Below are positions 26,489 through 35,183 of a DNA stretch of 64,000 nt, piece after piece. This DNA comes from Paenibacillus cookii. Its GTDB lineage: Bacteria; Bacillota; Bacilli; Paenibacillales; Paenibacillaceae. The position numbers were made by a program, and so were the translations under genes. The stretch is from contig NZ_BORW01000016.1 in NCBI RefSeq assembly GCF_018333375.1, positions 44,952 to 108,951 on the forward strand, in the 5' to 3' direction. Within the stretch, counting starts at the first letter, position 1. Each line of letters starts with the position of its first letter. A model generated the notes under the pieces. The model was not told where the DNA came from. It made no database searches and worked only from the letters and a program-made list of their open reading frames with translations.

Positions 26489-27163
26489 ATGTCCATGGAA
26501 CAAAAGATCAAAGGATCGACCCGGGATTACTCCTATCAATTGTTGAGGAATAAAATCATGCATCTGGAGATTGAGCCGGGAACGAAAATTTCGGAAAAAG
26601 AGATCGCCAACGAGCTGAACGTCAGCCGGACGCCCGTTCGGGAAGCCTTCATGAAACTGGCGGAGGAGGAGCTGCTCGACATCATCCCGCAGAGCGGCAC
26701 CATCGTTTCCCGAATCAATCTGAGGCATGTCGAGGAAGGCCGTTTTATCCGGGAAAAAATCGAAAAAGAGATCGTGGCGCTGGCTTGCGGACAGTTCGGG
26801 GATGATTTTCGCTTTCGCATGGAAGCCAACATCGCGATGCAGGAGGTTTGCGCCTCCCAAAACAATGTTTGCAAGCTGTACGAATTGGATGAGGAATTCC
26901 ATCAAATTTTGTTTGAAGCTTCGGGGAAGCAACGAACCTGGAAAATGCTGCAGCAGCTGAATATCCATTTCAACCGGCTCCGGCTGCTGCGTCTGTCGAA
27001 GGACTCCCACTGGGAGCATATCATCCAGCAGCATAAAGAAATGTACCAGCTCATCATACGGCAGGAGAAGGAGCAAGCCGTGCAAATCATGGAAAACCAT
27101 TTGCGGCTTGTCGTAATCGAACAGGACATGTTGAAGGAAAAGTACCCGCACTACTTTATCTAA
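26489..27163 (+). CDS. GntR-family regulator (FadR subfamily, FCD domain)
   Basis: 224 residues. The N-terminal winged helix is typical ([36 protein letters not shown]), followed by an all-helical FCD ligand-binding domain with the metal-site pattern spread over [25 protein letters not shown] and MENHLR. FCD regulators of this type commonly sense hexuronates or other small acids (UxuR, ExuR). Lying between the NIF3-like gene and alpha-glucuronidase, it is most simply the local repressor, probably responding to a glucuronate derivative. AGAAAGAGG precedes the ATG. Confidence 0.92.
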   Translation: MSMEQKIKGSTRDYSYQLLRNKIMHLEIEPGTKISEKEIANELNVSRTPVREAFMKLAEEELLDIIPQSGTIVSRINLRHVEEGRFIREKIEKEIVALACGQFGDDFRFRMEANIAMQEVCASQNNVCKLYELDEEFHQILFEASGKQRTWKMLQQLNIHFNRLRLLRLSKDSHWEHIIQQHKEMYQLIIRQEKEQAVQIMENHLRLVVIEQDMLKEKYPHYFI

Positions 27164-27200
27164 AGCAATGCATAGAGGAGAAACGAAAGGGGAAACGAAA

Positions 27201-29279
27201 ATGACGCTTGATAAAAACGATAAGCTTCCTTATTCGGATGCCGATCCCTGCTGGTTGAGGTATACGAAAAATGAATCCCTTGAAGGCATCCCGCGTTTGG
27301 CCAAAATTACCGTCCATGGCTCGTCGGAACAAATCCGTTCGGCGCTGGCGGAGCTTGTTTACGGCATGACGGAGATGACCGGGTCGGTGCCGGAAACGGC
27401 GGAAGATCCGAATGGCCTTGAAGCGAACGTCGTCCGGCTCGTCCAATTCGACGAGGCTTTGCCGGAACGGTTGCGGGAACTGGCGCCATTCCACGACTTG
27501 CACGAGGAAGGTTATGTCATCCGGTCCGTCCCGGAAAACGGGGGGGAGTCGATTCTCGTAGCGGGAAAATCCGGCAAAGGCGTACTGTACGGCACATTCC
27601 ATTTATTGAGGTTGATGCAAACCGGAGATTTGCGGAGCGGACTGCAAATTCTGGAAAATCCGCGGAACGGGCTCCGCATGATGAACCACTGGGACAACAT
27701 GGACGGCTCGATCGAACGCGGATACGCCGGGCAATCGATCTTTTTCAAGGATAACGAGTTTGTTCGGGACCAGGCTCGGATCAGGGATTATGCGAGGCTG
27801 GTGGCTTCCGTCGGCATTAACGGCGTGGCCATTAATAACGTGAATGTTCACAAGACCGAAACGCAGCTGATCACGTCCCGGTTTTTGCCGGACGTGGCGG
27901 AGGTGGCCGGGATTTTCCGCCGGTACGGAATCGCCTTGTTCCTCAGCGTCAATTATGCGAGCCCGATCGAGCTGGGAGGACTGGATACGGCCGATCCTCT
28001 CGACTCCCGCGTGCGGGCATGGTGGAAGGAAAAGGCCGCCGAAATTTACGGGCACATCCCCGATTTCGGAGGATTTGTGGTGAAAGCGGATTCGGAGCAC
28101 CGGCCCGGCCCCTTTACCTACAACCGGACGCATGCGGACGGCTCGAACATGCTTGCGGAGGCGCTCGCACCGTACGGCGGCATCGTGGTCTGGAGATGTT
28201 TCGTCTATAACTGCCTTCAGGACTGGAGAGACCGCACGACCGACCGGGCCAGAGCCGCCTATGACCACTTCAAGCCGCTGGACGGCCAGTTCAAGCAAAA
28301 CGTCGTTTTGCAAATCAAAAACGGGCCGATGGATTTTCAGGTCAGGGAGCCGGTTTCCCCGCTATTCGGCGCGATGCCGGAGACCAACCAAATGGCGGAG
28401 TTTCAAATCACGCAGGAATACACGGGCCAGCAAAAACATTTATGTTATCTCGTTCCGCAGTGGAAGGAGGTGCTTGACTTCGATACTTTTGCGCGGGGCA
28501 AAGGTACCGAAGTAAAAAAGATCGTCGCCGGAGAAACGTACCCTTATGCACATTCCGGGATGGCGGCAGTCATCAACGTGGGAGACGATCCGAATTGGAC
28601 CGGGCATACGCTGGCGCAGGCCAATCTTTACGGCTTCGGGCGGTTGGCGTGGAATCCGGACCTTTCGGAAGAGGCGATCACGGCGGAGTGGATCCGGCTC
28701 ACTTTCGGCAAAGATGAAAAGGTTTATCAAGTCTTGCGTTCCATGCTTGCCGAATCCTGGCGGGTATACGAAAGTTATACGTCGCCGCTCGGGATCGGAT
28801 GGATGGTGAATCCGGGGCATCACTACGGGCCGAACGTCGACGGTTACGAATATTCCGTGTGGGGGACGTATCATTATGCCGATTGCCGCGGCATGGGCGT
28901 GAATCGGACCGTGAAGGACGGAACGGGGTACACGGCGCAGTATTATCCCGAAAACATGGAGCGTTACGAATCGCCGGAGACTTGTCCGGACGAGCTGCTG
29001 CTTTTTTTCCATCACGTGCCGTACACCCATACGCTGCATTCAGGCAAAACGGTCATTCAACATATTTATGACAGCCACTTCGAAGGGGTGGAAGGCGTGG
29101 AGGCTTTCATCGAACGTTGGCAAGGCCTCGAAGGGCGAATCGATGCGAAACGCCATGCACAGGTGATGGAACGGCTTCGGATTCAGCTCGCGCATGCCAG
29201 GGAGTGGAGAGATGTCGTCAACACGTACTTTTTCCGGAAGTCGGGAATCGAAGACCGTCACGGCCGCCCGATCTATTAA
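27201..29279 (+). CDS. aguA: GH67 alpha-glucuronidase
   Basis: 692 residues from the ATG at 27201, preceded by AAAGGGGAAACG; the ATG at 27168 lacks a site. The full GH67 length and domain layout are present with no signal peptide, so the enzyme is cytoplasmic. The catalytic acid Glu lies in [11 protein letters not shown]; the base pair Asp and Glu lie in [11 protein letters not shown] and [11 protein letters not shown], as in the Geobacillus enzyme. It removes 4-O-methylglucuronic acid from the ends of imported aldouronic acids made from xylan. It starts 38 bases after the GntR gene. No xylanase or aldouronate transporter adjoins it here. Confidence 0.95.
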   Translation: MTLDKNDKLPYSDADPCWLRYTKNESLEGIPRLAKITVHGSSEQIRSALAELVYGMTEMTGSVPETAEDPNGLEANVVRLVQFDEALPERLRELAPFHDLHEEGYVIRSVPENGGESILVAGKSGKGVLYGTFHLLRLMQTGDLRSGLQILENPRNGLRMMNHWDNMDGSIERGYAGQSIFFKDNEFVRDQARIRDYARLVASVGINGVAINNVNVHKTETQLITSRFLPDVAEVAGIFRRYGIALFLSVNYASPIELGGLDTADPLDSRVRAWWKEKAAEIYGHIPDFGGFVVKADSEHRPGPFTYNRTHADGSNMLAEALAPYGGIVVWRCFVYNCLQDWRDRTTDRARAAYDHFKPLDGQFKQNVVLQIKNGPMDFQVREPVSPLFGAMPETNQMAEFQITQEYTGQQKHLCYLVPQWKEVLDFDTFARGKGTEVKKIVAGETYPYAHSGMAAVINVGDDPNWTGHTLAQANLYGFGRLAWNPDLSEEAITAEWIRLTFGKDEKVYQVLRSMLAESWRVYESYTSPLGIGWMVNPGHHYGPNVDGYEYSVWGTYHYADCRGMGVNRTVKDGTGYTAQYYPENMERYESPETCPDELLLFFHHVPYTHTLHSGKTVIQHIYDSHFEGVEGVEAFIERWQGLEGRIDAKRHAQVMERLRIQLAHAREWRDVVNTYFFRKSGIEDRHGRPIY

Positions 29280-29337
29280 GCTTCGGACCTCAGGCCGCAG
29301 GATTAGACCGATCTATAAAAGGTAAGGAACTTTCAAG

Positions 29338-29380
29338 ATGCAGGATATGTTGCGTTGGGCCGCAAATCTCCTGCATTTTT
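29338..29380 (+). terminator. Terminator after aguA
   Basis: ATGCAGGA pairs with TCCTGCAT; an inner TTGCG/CGCAA stem extends it. Five T residues follow. Confidence 0.85.
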
Positions 29381-29467
29381 CATTATTTTTTTAAGTGGAA
29401 AGTTGAACCATTTTTGCTAGTCATACGTACTAACTTATGAGATTCCCAACTCCAAGGAGGTACGAAT

Positions 29468-31540
29468 ATGAGGAAAAAGAAGTTCATCTGGCTGCTGGCC
29501 GCCGCGCTTGCGCTGATTCCGCTGGTGCCGACCGGGGCGCTTGCATCCGAAAGCAAAGCTGTCGCAGCGGTTCAAGGGCTTGAGAAATTCGCTGCCGAAA
29601 AAGCCGCGCTGCTTACCGAAAAATACGGGACGACCAGCGTCCAATATGCGCTCATCGACGGCGGCACGATATTGGCTTCGGGTCAAACGGGCCTCAACGA
29701 TCCGGCAAGGAAGATTCCGCTGACCAAGGATACGATGTACGGCATCGGTTCCACCAGCAAGATGTTTACGACAGCGGCCGTTATGAAGCTGGTCGACGAG
29801 GGCAAAATCGATCTGGATACCCCGGTTGTGAAGTACATAACCGATTTTACAATGAAGGACGAACGATATAAGCAAATTACGCCGCGCATGCTGCTCAACC
29901 ATTCTTCGGGCCTGCAGGGGTCCAGCCTCGGCAATGCTTTCCTGTTCAACGATCAAGACACGTACGCGCATGACACGCTGCTTAAACAGCTGGCATCGCA
30001 ACGGCTCAAGGCCGATCCGGGCGCCTTTTCCGTATACTGCAACGACGGGTTCACGCTGGCCGAAATTCTCGTCGAAAGAGTCAGCGGCATGAATTTTACC
30101 GCATTCATCCATCAGCATTTTACCGGCCCGCTGTCCATGGATCATACGAAAACTTCGCAGGATCCCTTAGGGCAAGGCAAGTTTGCCGGGCTTTATTATC
30201 CGGGATTTGACGCGCAGCTTCCCAATGAAACGGTCAACGTGATCGGCACGGGCGGAATCTACTCGACGGCGGAGGATCTGGCGCGATTTTCGCAGCTGTT
30301 TACGGGACAACAACAAGGAATTTTATCGGAAAAGTCGATTCAAGCCATGCAGCAGGAGGAATACAAAAAAGGACTGTGGCCTAAAGACGCCGACAATTCC
30401 GTCGATTACGGGCTCGGCTGGGACAGTGTAAGGCTGTATCCGTTTAACGACTACGGCATCAAGGCTTTGGTCAAGGGCGGCGACACCGTTTTGTACCATG
30501 CTTCATTGGTCGTGCTTCCGGAGCAGAACATGGCCGCTGCCGTCTTGTCTTCCGGGGGGAGCAGTTCGACGAACCAGATGCTGGCCTCTGAACTGCTGCT
30601 GCAAGCGTTGAAGGAAAAGGGAGCGATCCAAGCGATCAAGCCCGAGAAGTCGTTCGGCAAGCCGGTAAAGGCCGACATGCCAAGCGAAGTGAAAAATTAC
30701 GCAGGATATTACGGCGCCTTGGGCCAACAAATCCGCGTCGCCATCCATAACGGCGAGCTTACGCTGTCGATGCCAGGCGCGTTTGGGGCTCCCGAACAAA
30801 AATTCGTCTACACGGCGGACGGGACATTCGTGAACGCGGAAGGAACCGCGAAGCTTGCTTTCGTCAAGGAGAAAAACGGACGCACGTACCTGTGGGACCG
30901 GGAATACACCAGCATACCGGGTTTAGGGCAAATCGCCGTATCCCAATACCTGGCGGAAAAGCTTGAAGAGCACCCGATCTCCAAGGAAGCCGAAAAAGCG
31001 TGGTCGAAACGCGAGGGCCAAACGTACTATCCGATCAACGAGAAATTCGATTCGCTGATATACATGATGAAGCCTTCGGTCGAAATCACCCGCGCCGATG
31101 ATTTGAAAGGATACTTCGGAGACAGGCAAATTACCGGCCCCGACACGGCGGCAAGCCAGCTGCAGATTCCGGCCATGAGCGGCCGCGATCAGGCGGAATT
31201 CCATTTTTATAAGGAGAACGGCACGGAGTACCTGGAGGCAGCCGGGGGACTTTACGTCAGCGGTGAAAAGATAAAAGCGCTCTATAAAGGGAAACAGTCC
31301 ACGGTGACGATCCAGCCTGACGGCTACGCCAAGTGGTTCACCATTCCGGAAGGGGCGGCCGGAAAACAAATGACGGTCAACATGCCGGCACGGGGTTCGT
31401 ATGCTGTCTATGACGAAAAGGGAACCTGCATGAACTTCACCGTCGCCACGGGGAAAAACGAAGTCGTTCTGCCGAAGAACGGAACCGTCGTTTTTGCCGG
31501 GGAAGCGGGTTCGACCTTCGTCATTACGTTAAAAAAGTAG
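29468..31540 (+). CDS. Secreted serine hydrolase, beta-lactamase/PBP-like fold
   Basis: 690 residues. A signal peptide (FIWLLAAALALIPLVPTGALA) precedes a class C beta-lactamase/esterase-like domain: S-x-x-K in YGIGSTSKMFTTAAVM, the Y-x-N motif in YCNDGFTLAEI, and MLLNHSSGLQGSS. In place of the third K-T/S-G motif there is KGGDTVLYHASL, so hydrolysis of beta-lactams is doubtful and esterase or D-aminopeptidase-like activity is more likely. The last 270 residues are a beta-rich region of unknown function. An AAGGAGG site precedes the ATG. The upstream gap shares CTAGTCATAC (29417-29426) with the GntR operator region. Confidence 0.87.
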   Translation: MRKKKFIWLLAAALALIPLVPTGALASESKAVAAVQGLEKFAAEKAALLTEKYGTTSVQYALIDGGTILASGQTGLNDPARKIPLTKDTMYGIGSTSKMFTTAAVMKLVDEGKIDLDTPVVKYITDFTMKDERYKQITPRMLLNHSSGLQGSSLGNAFLFNDQDTYAHDTLLKQLASQRLKADPGAFSVYCNDGFTLAEILVERVSGMNFTAFIHQHFTGPLSMDHTKTSQDPLGQGKFAGLYYPGFDAQLPNETVNVIGTGGIYSTAEDLARFSQLFTGQQQGILSEKSIQAMQQEEYKKGLWPKDADNSVDYGLGWDSVRLYPFNDYGIKALVKGGDTVLYHASLVVLPEQNMAAAVLSSGGSSSTNQMLASELLLQALKEKGAIQAIKPEKSFGKPVKADMPSEVKNYAGYYGALGQQIRVAIHNGELTLSMPGAFGAPEQKFVYTADGTFVNAEGTAKLAFVKEKNGRTYLWDREYTSIPGLGQIAVSQYLAEKLEEHPISKEAEKAWSKREGQTYYPINEKFDSLIYMMKPSVEITRADDLKGYFGDRQITGPDTAASQLQIPAMSGRDQAEFHFYKENGTEYLEAAGGLYVSGEKIKALYKGKQSTVTIQPDGYAKWFTIPEGAAGKQMTVNMPARGSYAVYDEKGTCMNFTVATGKNEVVLPKNGTVVFAGEAGSTFVITLKK

Positions 31541-31559
31541 TCCATCTTTAACTGCGCAA

Positions 31560-31604
31560 AAAGGTGGGGCACCGGAATACATACCGGGATGTCCGCCTTT
31601 TTTT
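31560..31604. terminator. Terminator between convergent genes
   Basis: AAAGGTGG pairs with CCGCCTTT (one G-T pair) with an inner CCGG/CCGG stem, followed by seven T residues on the plus strand and preceded by A residues that serve the opposite strand. Confidence 0.8.
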
Positions 31605-31615
31605 GGCTTCAAACG

Positions 31616-32806
31616 TCATTGCTTTAATGTTTGCTTTTTATGGGATAAAACGGGGGAAACGGCGCTAAACGCCCCGCTGCCGGAAAACAGCCCGAGCGAA
31701 AGACAGAAACAGACGGCGGCTAACAGGCTGACCGACATAAATGCTCCTGAGCAGGAATATAAAAATCCGGCTGTCAATGAGCCCAATGTCGTACCGAAAT
31801 ACATAGACGAATTGGCAAGGGACGATATTGTGCCGCGCGCGGTCGGAGACAATCTTTGCAGCGCGTTCATCATGAGGGGAAACAACATGCCCAGGGCAAG
31901 GAAAATGAGAAAATATGCTGCTTCGACAAGGGCGAGTTTAGGCATGAAGGGCAGCAGCAAATACAGAAGGGAGATAAAAATAACGCCGTATGCGAATGCA
32001 TGCCTTTGACCGAATCTGGCCGTAAAACCGCTGCCCCAAAAGCTGCCGATCATATTTCCCAAACCAAGAAACAGCATGACGGTTCCGACGCCCGCAACGC
32101 TCAGATGGAAACGGTCGGAAAGCCAGGTTCCCATGAAAGAGAAGGCCCCGAAGTTTCCGAATTGAAACAGGAAGTAGGCGATGAACGAGAGTTTCGGAGC
32201 GGATCCGGACATCAGGGAACGGTATCTGCCCCAAATTGAAGCGTTCTTCGAGCCCGAAGCGGGCATTGCAGGCAACAGGATCGCGGCGAGAATCGCGAGT
32301 ACGAAGGCGGCAGCGCCGATGGCAAAAAACGGGGTATGCCAGCCGGATGCGGCGAGGTAACTTCCGAGAGGAACGCCCAGCATTTGGGAAGCGGCCAGCC
32401 CTGCGGTTGCGATGCCCATCGCTTTTAATACGTTTTGCGGCTTTACCAGCTGCGAAATGGCGGCCCAAATTTGCGGCGAGGCAAAGGCGGCGCTGACGCC
32501 GGCCAAAAAACGAAAAGCGACCATTTGCCAAAAGCCCGCGGCAAAACCGCAAAGCAGCGTGAACAAGCCAAAAGCGAACAAGCCGTACACAAGCACCCTT
32601 TTCCGGTTCCATCCATCCGATAACGGTCCTGCAATCAAGGCAAAAGCGGCATATCCCAAGGCGTAGGCAGACACGAACCAGCCCGATTGCGCCACGGTGA
32701 TCCCAAAGGACTCGCGAAGCGTCGGCATCAGCGGCGAGACGATAAACGAGTCGGTTCCGATCGCGAACATAATCAAGAAAAACAAAGCCATATTGCGGTT
32801 CATCAT
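31616..32806 (-). CDS. MFS transporter (DHA1-like)
   Basis: 396 residues from the ATG at 32806, which has GGAGG six bases upstream; the longer open frame up to 32923 lacks a ribosome site and would overlap the divergent gene. Twelve hydrophobic segments are visible, with the family signature GPLSDGWNRKRVLVYG between helices 2 and 3. It resembles drug or sugar efflux proteins of the AraJ/YdhP kind. It is divergent from an ArsR repressor whose operator lies between the two, so it is likely the main repressed gene. The substrate is unknown. Confidence 0.9.
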   Translation of the reverse strand: MMNRNMALFFLIMFAIGTDSFIVSPLMPTLRESFGITVAQSGWFVSAYALGYAAFALIAGPLSDGWNRKRVLVYGLFAFGLFTLLCGFAAGFWQMVAFRFLAGVSAAFASPQIWAAISQLVKPQNVLKAMGIATAGLAASQMLGVPLGSYLAASGWHTPFFAIGAAAFVLAILAAILLPAMPASGSKNASIWGRYRSLMSGSAPKLSFIAYFLFQFGNFGAFSFMGTWLSDRFHLSVAGVGTVMLFLGLGNMIGSFWGSGFTARFGQRHAFAYGVIFISLLYLLLPFMPKLALVEAAYFLIFLALGMLFPLMMNALQRLSPTARGTISSLANSSMYFGTTLGSLTAGFLYSCSGAFMSVSLLAAVCFCLSLGLFSGSGAFSAVSPVLSHKKQTLKQ

Positions 32807-32824
32807 GTTATTCCTCCGTTTTAA

Positions 32825-32880
32825 TTCGTATGTACGAATATATTCGAACAATGGAAATATAGCATGGATTATGGTACAAT
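32825..32880 (+). promoter_or_regulatory. ArsR-type operators and promoter between MFS and arsR-like genes
   Basis: TTCGTA-TG-TACGAA (32825-32838) overlaps the perfect palindrome CGAATATATTCG (32835-32846). A TACAAT (32875-32880) with a weak TGGAAA 17 bases upstream serves the ArsR gene. The two dyads are well placed for the repressor to control both directions. Confidence 0.65.
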
Positions 32881-32921
32881 GCAAGCAACAAGATATGTCC
32901 GAGAAAGGTGCATGATCCATC

Positions 32922-33233
32922 ATGAGAACTTTGTATCATCCGCGCACGGATGAATTGAACCTGACCACGGTTTTATATGCTTTAAGCGATCCGATCCGTT
33001 TGAACATCATCAAAATTTTGGATGCAAAAGGCGAGCAGTCCTGCAGCTCGCTGGAGATCGATGCGCCCAAGTCCACTTTGTCCCACCATTTTAAGGTGCT
33101 TCGCGAATCCGGAATCGTTCATACGAGAATCGAAGGTACCCAACGGTTTATTTCGATTCGTTACGAGGATTTGAATGCCCGCTTTCCCGGCTTGCTGCCG
33201 GCCGTACTGCTCAATTTCCGGCAGGAGGAATAA
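32922..33233 (+). CDS. ArsR-family repressor
   Basis: 103 residues, a single winged-helix domain: VLYALSDPIRLNIIKIL, the recognition helix in DAPKSTLSHHFKVLRESG and a beta wing TRIEGTQRFISIRYED. The Cys pair of metal-sensing members is not present as a clear CxC; one CSS occurs in the winged helix, so metal sensing is not supported. It probably represses itself and the divergent MFS gene. Confidence 0.9.
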   Translation: MRTLYHPRTDELNLTTVLYALSDPIRLNIIKILDAKGEQSCSSLEIDAPKSTLSHHFKVLRESGIVHTRIEGTQRFISIRYEDLNARFPGLLPAVLLNFRQEE

Positions 33234-33399
33234 GAGGGGACGCCAAAATCGGCGGGAACACCTTGCGGAAACCGGGCTTGGCCGCTCTTGGCCGCAGTAA
33301 AACCTATCTATGTCCGCGTACGAAACCGGCTGTCTGCAAAAAACGTATAAGATAACGATAAAAGTTTGCGGGCAGCAAATAGGGGAAGGAGCGGCATTA

Positions 33400-34236
33400 T
33401 TGGCACCAAAACATGTATACCAGTACAGCCATGCGCGCAAAAAGAAAGCATCCAAAAACAAAAACAAGCGCAAAACCCCCAAGGAAAGCTGGGGCTCCAG
33501 GTTCTGGTTCGGATTTTTAAAAGCGCTTGGATTCGTGGTTTTGTTGGGCATGATTCTGCTTTATGGGGATTCGGCCCGGCTGACGTCGATCATATTAAAC
33601 GCGACGCCGGTCGATCAACTGACCGACGAGACGACAGGCATGGTCAAACTCGAAGGCCAGGCCGAGGGCACGGCCGCCTTCACGGACGAAGGCAAGCTCA
33701 GGGCTCACTTCGCGCTGATCCAAAAGGAAACGTTCTATTGGCAGTGCAGCAAAAGCGGTTGTTCCTATAAGCGAAATGAAGACCGGAAGCCCGAGGTTTC
33801 GGGTTTGATGGGCGTAAACGGGGCCATCGTGGAATCGGATTGGTTCCGGTTTTACTCGGACTGGCTGCCCTTGAATGCTTCTACGGTTGATGCGGATGAA
33901 GTACCGAATATTTATGAAGGCGATTCTTCCCGTCCGCTTTTGGTCGAAAGCCCGAAAGAAAAGGCTTACGGCTATTATGCCGTTTCGCCGGGCGATCACG
34001 TGGCGGTCATCGGTTTGGCGCGCGATGGACGGCTGGAGCCGTTTGCGTTGCCGGGGGAGGATGAGAAGCGCGTCATTTTGATCGGAACAAGCGTGGAACG
34101 CATGGTATCGGAGGAAAGGAAAAGCCAAATCGTGTATTTGATCATCGGGGCCGTCGTCGCTCTGATGCTGCTGCCAACGGTCATTCGATGGATTCGGGGT
34201 TTGTACCGGAAGATCCATGGCGTTGTCCATCGTTAA
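33400..34236 (+). CDS. Two-helix membrane protein of unknown function
   Basis: 278 residues from a TTG that has GGAAGGAG eight bases upstream; an in-frame ATG at 33310 is without a ribosome site. After a strongly basic tail rich in Lys there is a membrane helix (LKALGFVVLLGMILLYG), an extracellular region of about 180 residues, and a second helix (IVYLIIGAVVALMLLPTVI) near the C-terminus. The topology and the MVKLEGQAEGTA start of the outer domain recall GIDE or TMEM43-type membrane proteins, but the defining residues are not clear, so I do not assign a family. A pair of cysteines (QCSKSGCSY) could form a disulfide. Confidence 0.75.
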   Translation: MAPKHVYQYSHARKKKASKNKNKRKTPKESWGSRFWFGFLKALGFVVLLGMILLYGDSARLTSIILNATPVDQLTDETTGMVKLEGQAEGTAAFTDEGKLRAHFALIQKETFYWQCSKSGCSYKRNEDRKPEVSGLMGVNGAIVESDWFRFYSDWLPLNASTVDADEVPNIYEGDSSRPLLVESPKEKAYGYYAVSPGDHVAVIGLARDGRLEPFALPGEDEKRVILIGTSVERMVSEERKSQIVYLIIGAVVALMLLPTVIRWIRGLYRKIHGVVHR

Positions 34237-34300
34237 TGCAGACGGTCCGGATGGAGCATCATCCATTTGGCCGTTAATGCCCATCATCGCCTGATGCACG

Positions 34301-34370
34301 AATAAGGACTTTCTCCCGCCGGAAGGAGCGGCAATCGCCGCAACGTTCCGATGGAGAGAAAGTCCTTATT
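34301..34370. terminator. Long perfect inverted repeat between convergent genes
   Basis: AATAAGGACTTTCTC and GAGAAAGTCCTTATT form a 15-bp perfect stem with a 40-base loop. TTTT follows after two bases. It lies between two convergent genes and can act on both strands. Confidence 0.65.
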
Positions 34371-34430
34371 GGTTTTCGGAGCAGAATATCAAATTTAGGC
34401 ACGGAGCATCTGCTTCTTATGTACCTTCCG

Positions 34431-34820
34431 TCAGCCGAAGGAGGTATAGACGCTCTGTTCTACGAGTTCCCTGATTTCGGCTTTATGCGCGGCATGCTGC
34501 TCTGCGGTTATGCTGCCGCTACGGAGCCGGTCATCCAGCTGTTTCGAAAGCTGGGCGACCTGGAGCTCGATGACGTTTTCGATATCGCCGCCTTGCTCTG
34601 ACGCAATGTCATGCAGGGATTTGCCTTCGTATAAAGATTGAACCAATTCCTCGTCGGACGACTGGTTGAGTGCCTTCAAAAAATCGTCTTTTTCCGGAGC
34701 GTCCGTGGAGGACCACTTCGGCGCCGGGCATGCGCTTGTGATGGAGCCGCTTAACGCGGTGTTTCCAAAGGACAATATGACTACCATCGTTCCGACAATC
34801 ATCACTCGCTTTATGTTCAT
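34431..34820 (-). CDS. Small secreted protein of unknown function
   Basis: 129 residues from the ATG at 34820, with AGAGGA nine bases upstream; the frame is open to 35027 but without a start signal. A signal peptide (VMIVGTMVVILSFGNTALSG) is followed by a helical region with the recurring Bacillus-type pattern ELVQSLYEGKSLHDIASEQG and later DDRLRSGSITAEQHAAHK. Similar short exported helical proteins are common in Firmicutes and have no known function. It is convergent with the preceding gene and divergent from oligoendopeptidase F. Confidence 0.75.
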   Translation of the reverse strand: MNIKRVMIVGTMVVILSFGNTALSGSITSACPAPKWSSTDAPEKDDFLKALNQSSDEELVQSLYEGKSLHDIASEQGGDIENVIELQVAQLSKQLDDRLRSGSITAEQHAAHKAEIRELVEQSVYTSFG

Positions 34821-35183
34821 GGTGAAAATCCTCTTTTCTTGTTTTATCGTGCGTATGGTCTGCGTAAAGTTTCGGGAAGCGGGTTGCCAGCCTAATGTCA
34901 TTGTAAACGGCAAACCTGAGGGGAACCTTAATCGTTCTTTAAAATATCCTAAAGTTTGGCTGGGACCCGGAGCTTCCGCGCTCGAAATCCGGAGCGTTTG
35001 GCATTTGGAGCGGATCTGACCTGACATCGAGCATAGCCTAAATAGTCTGGTTATGTAAAAATTACCATTTTCGCTGTCAGTAGGTACAAATCTTCCGGGT
35101 GACGGCGTAAAAAAGTATGATACAATGGGATTTATTGGAGCTAAACATTGGTCAATTCATATCATGGGAGAGGTGCTTAGCGT

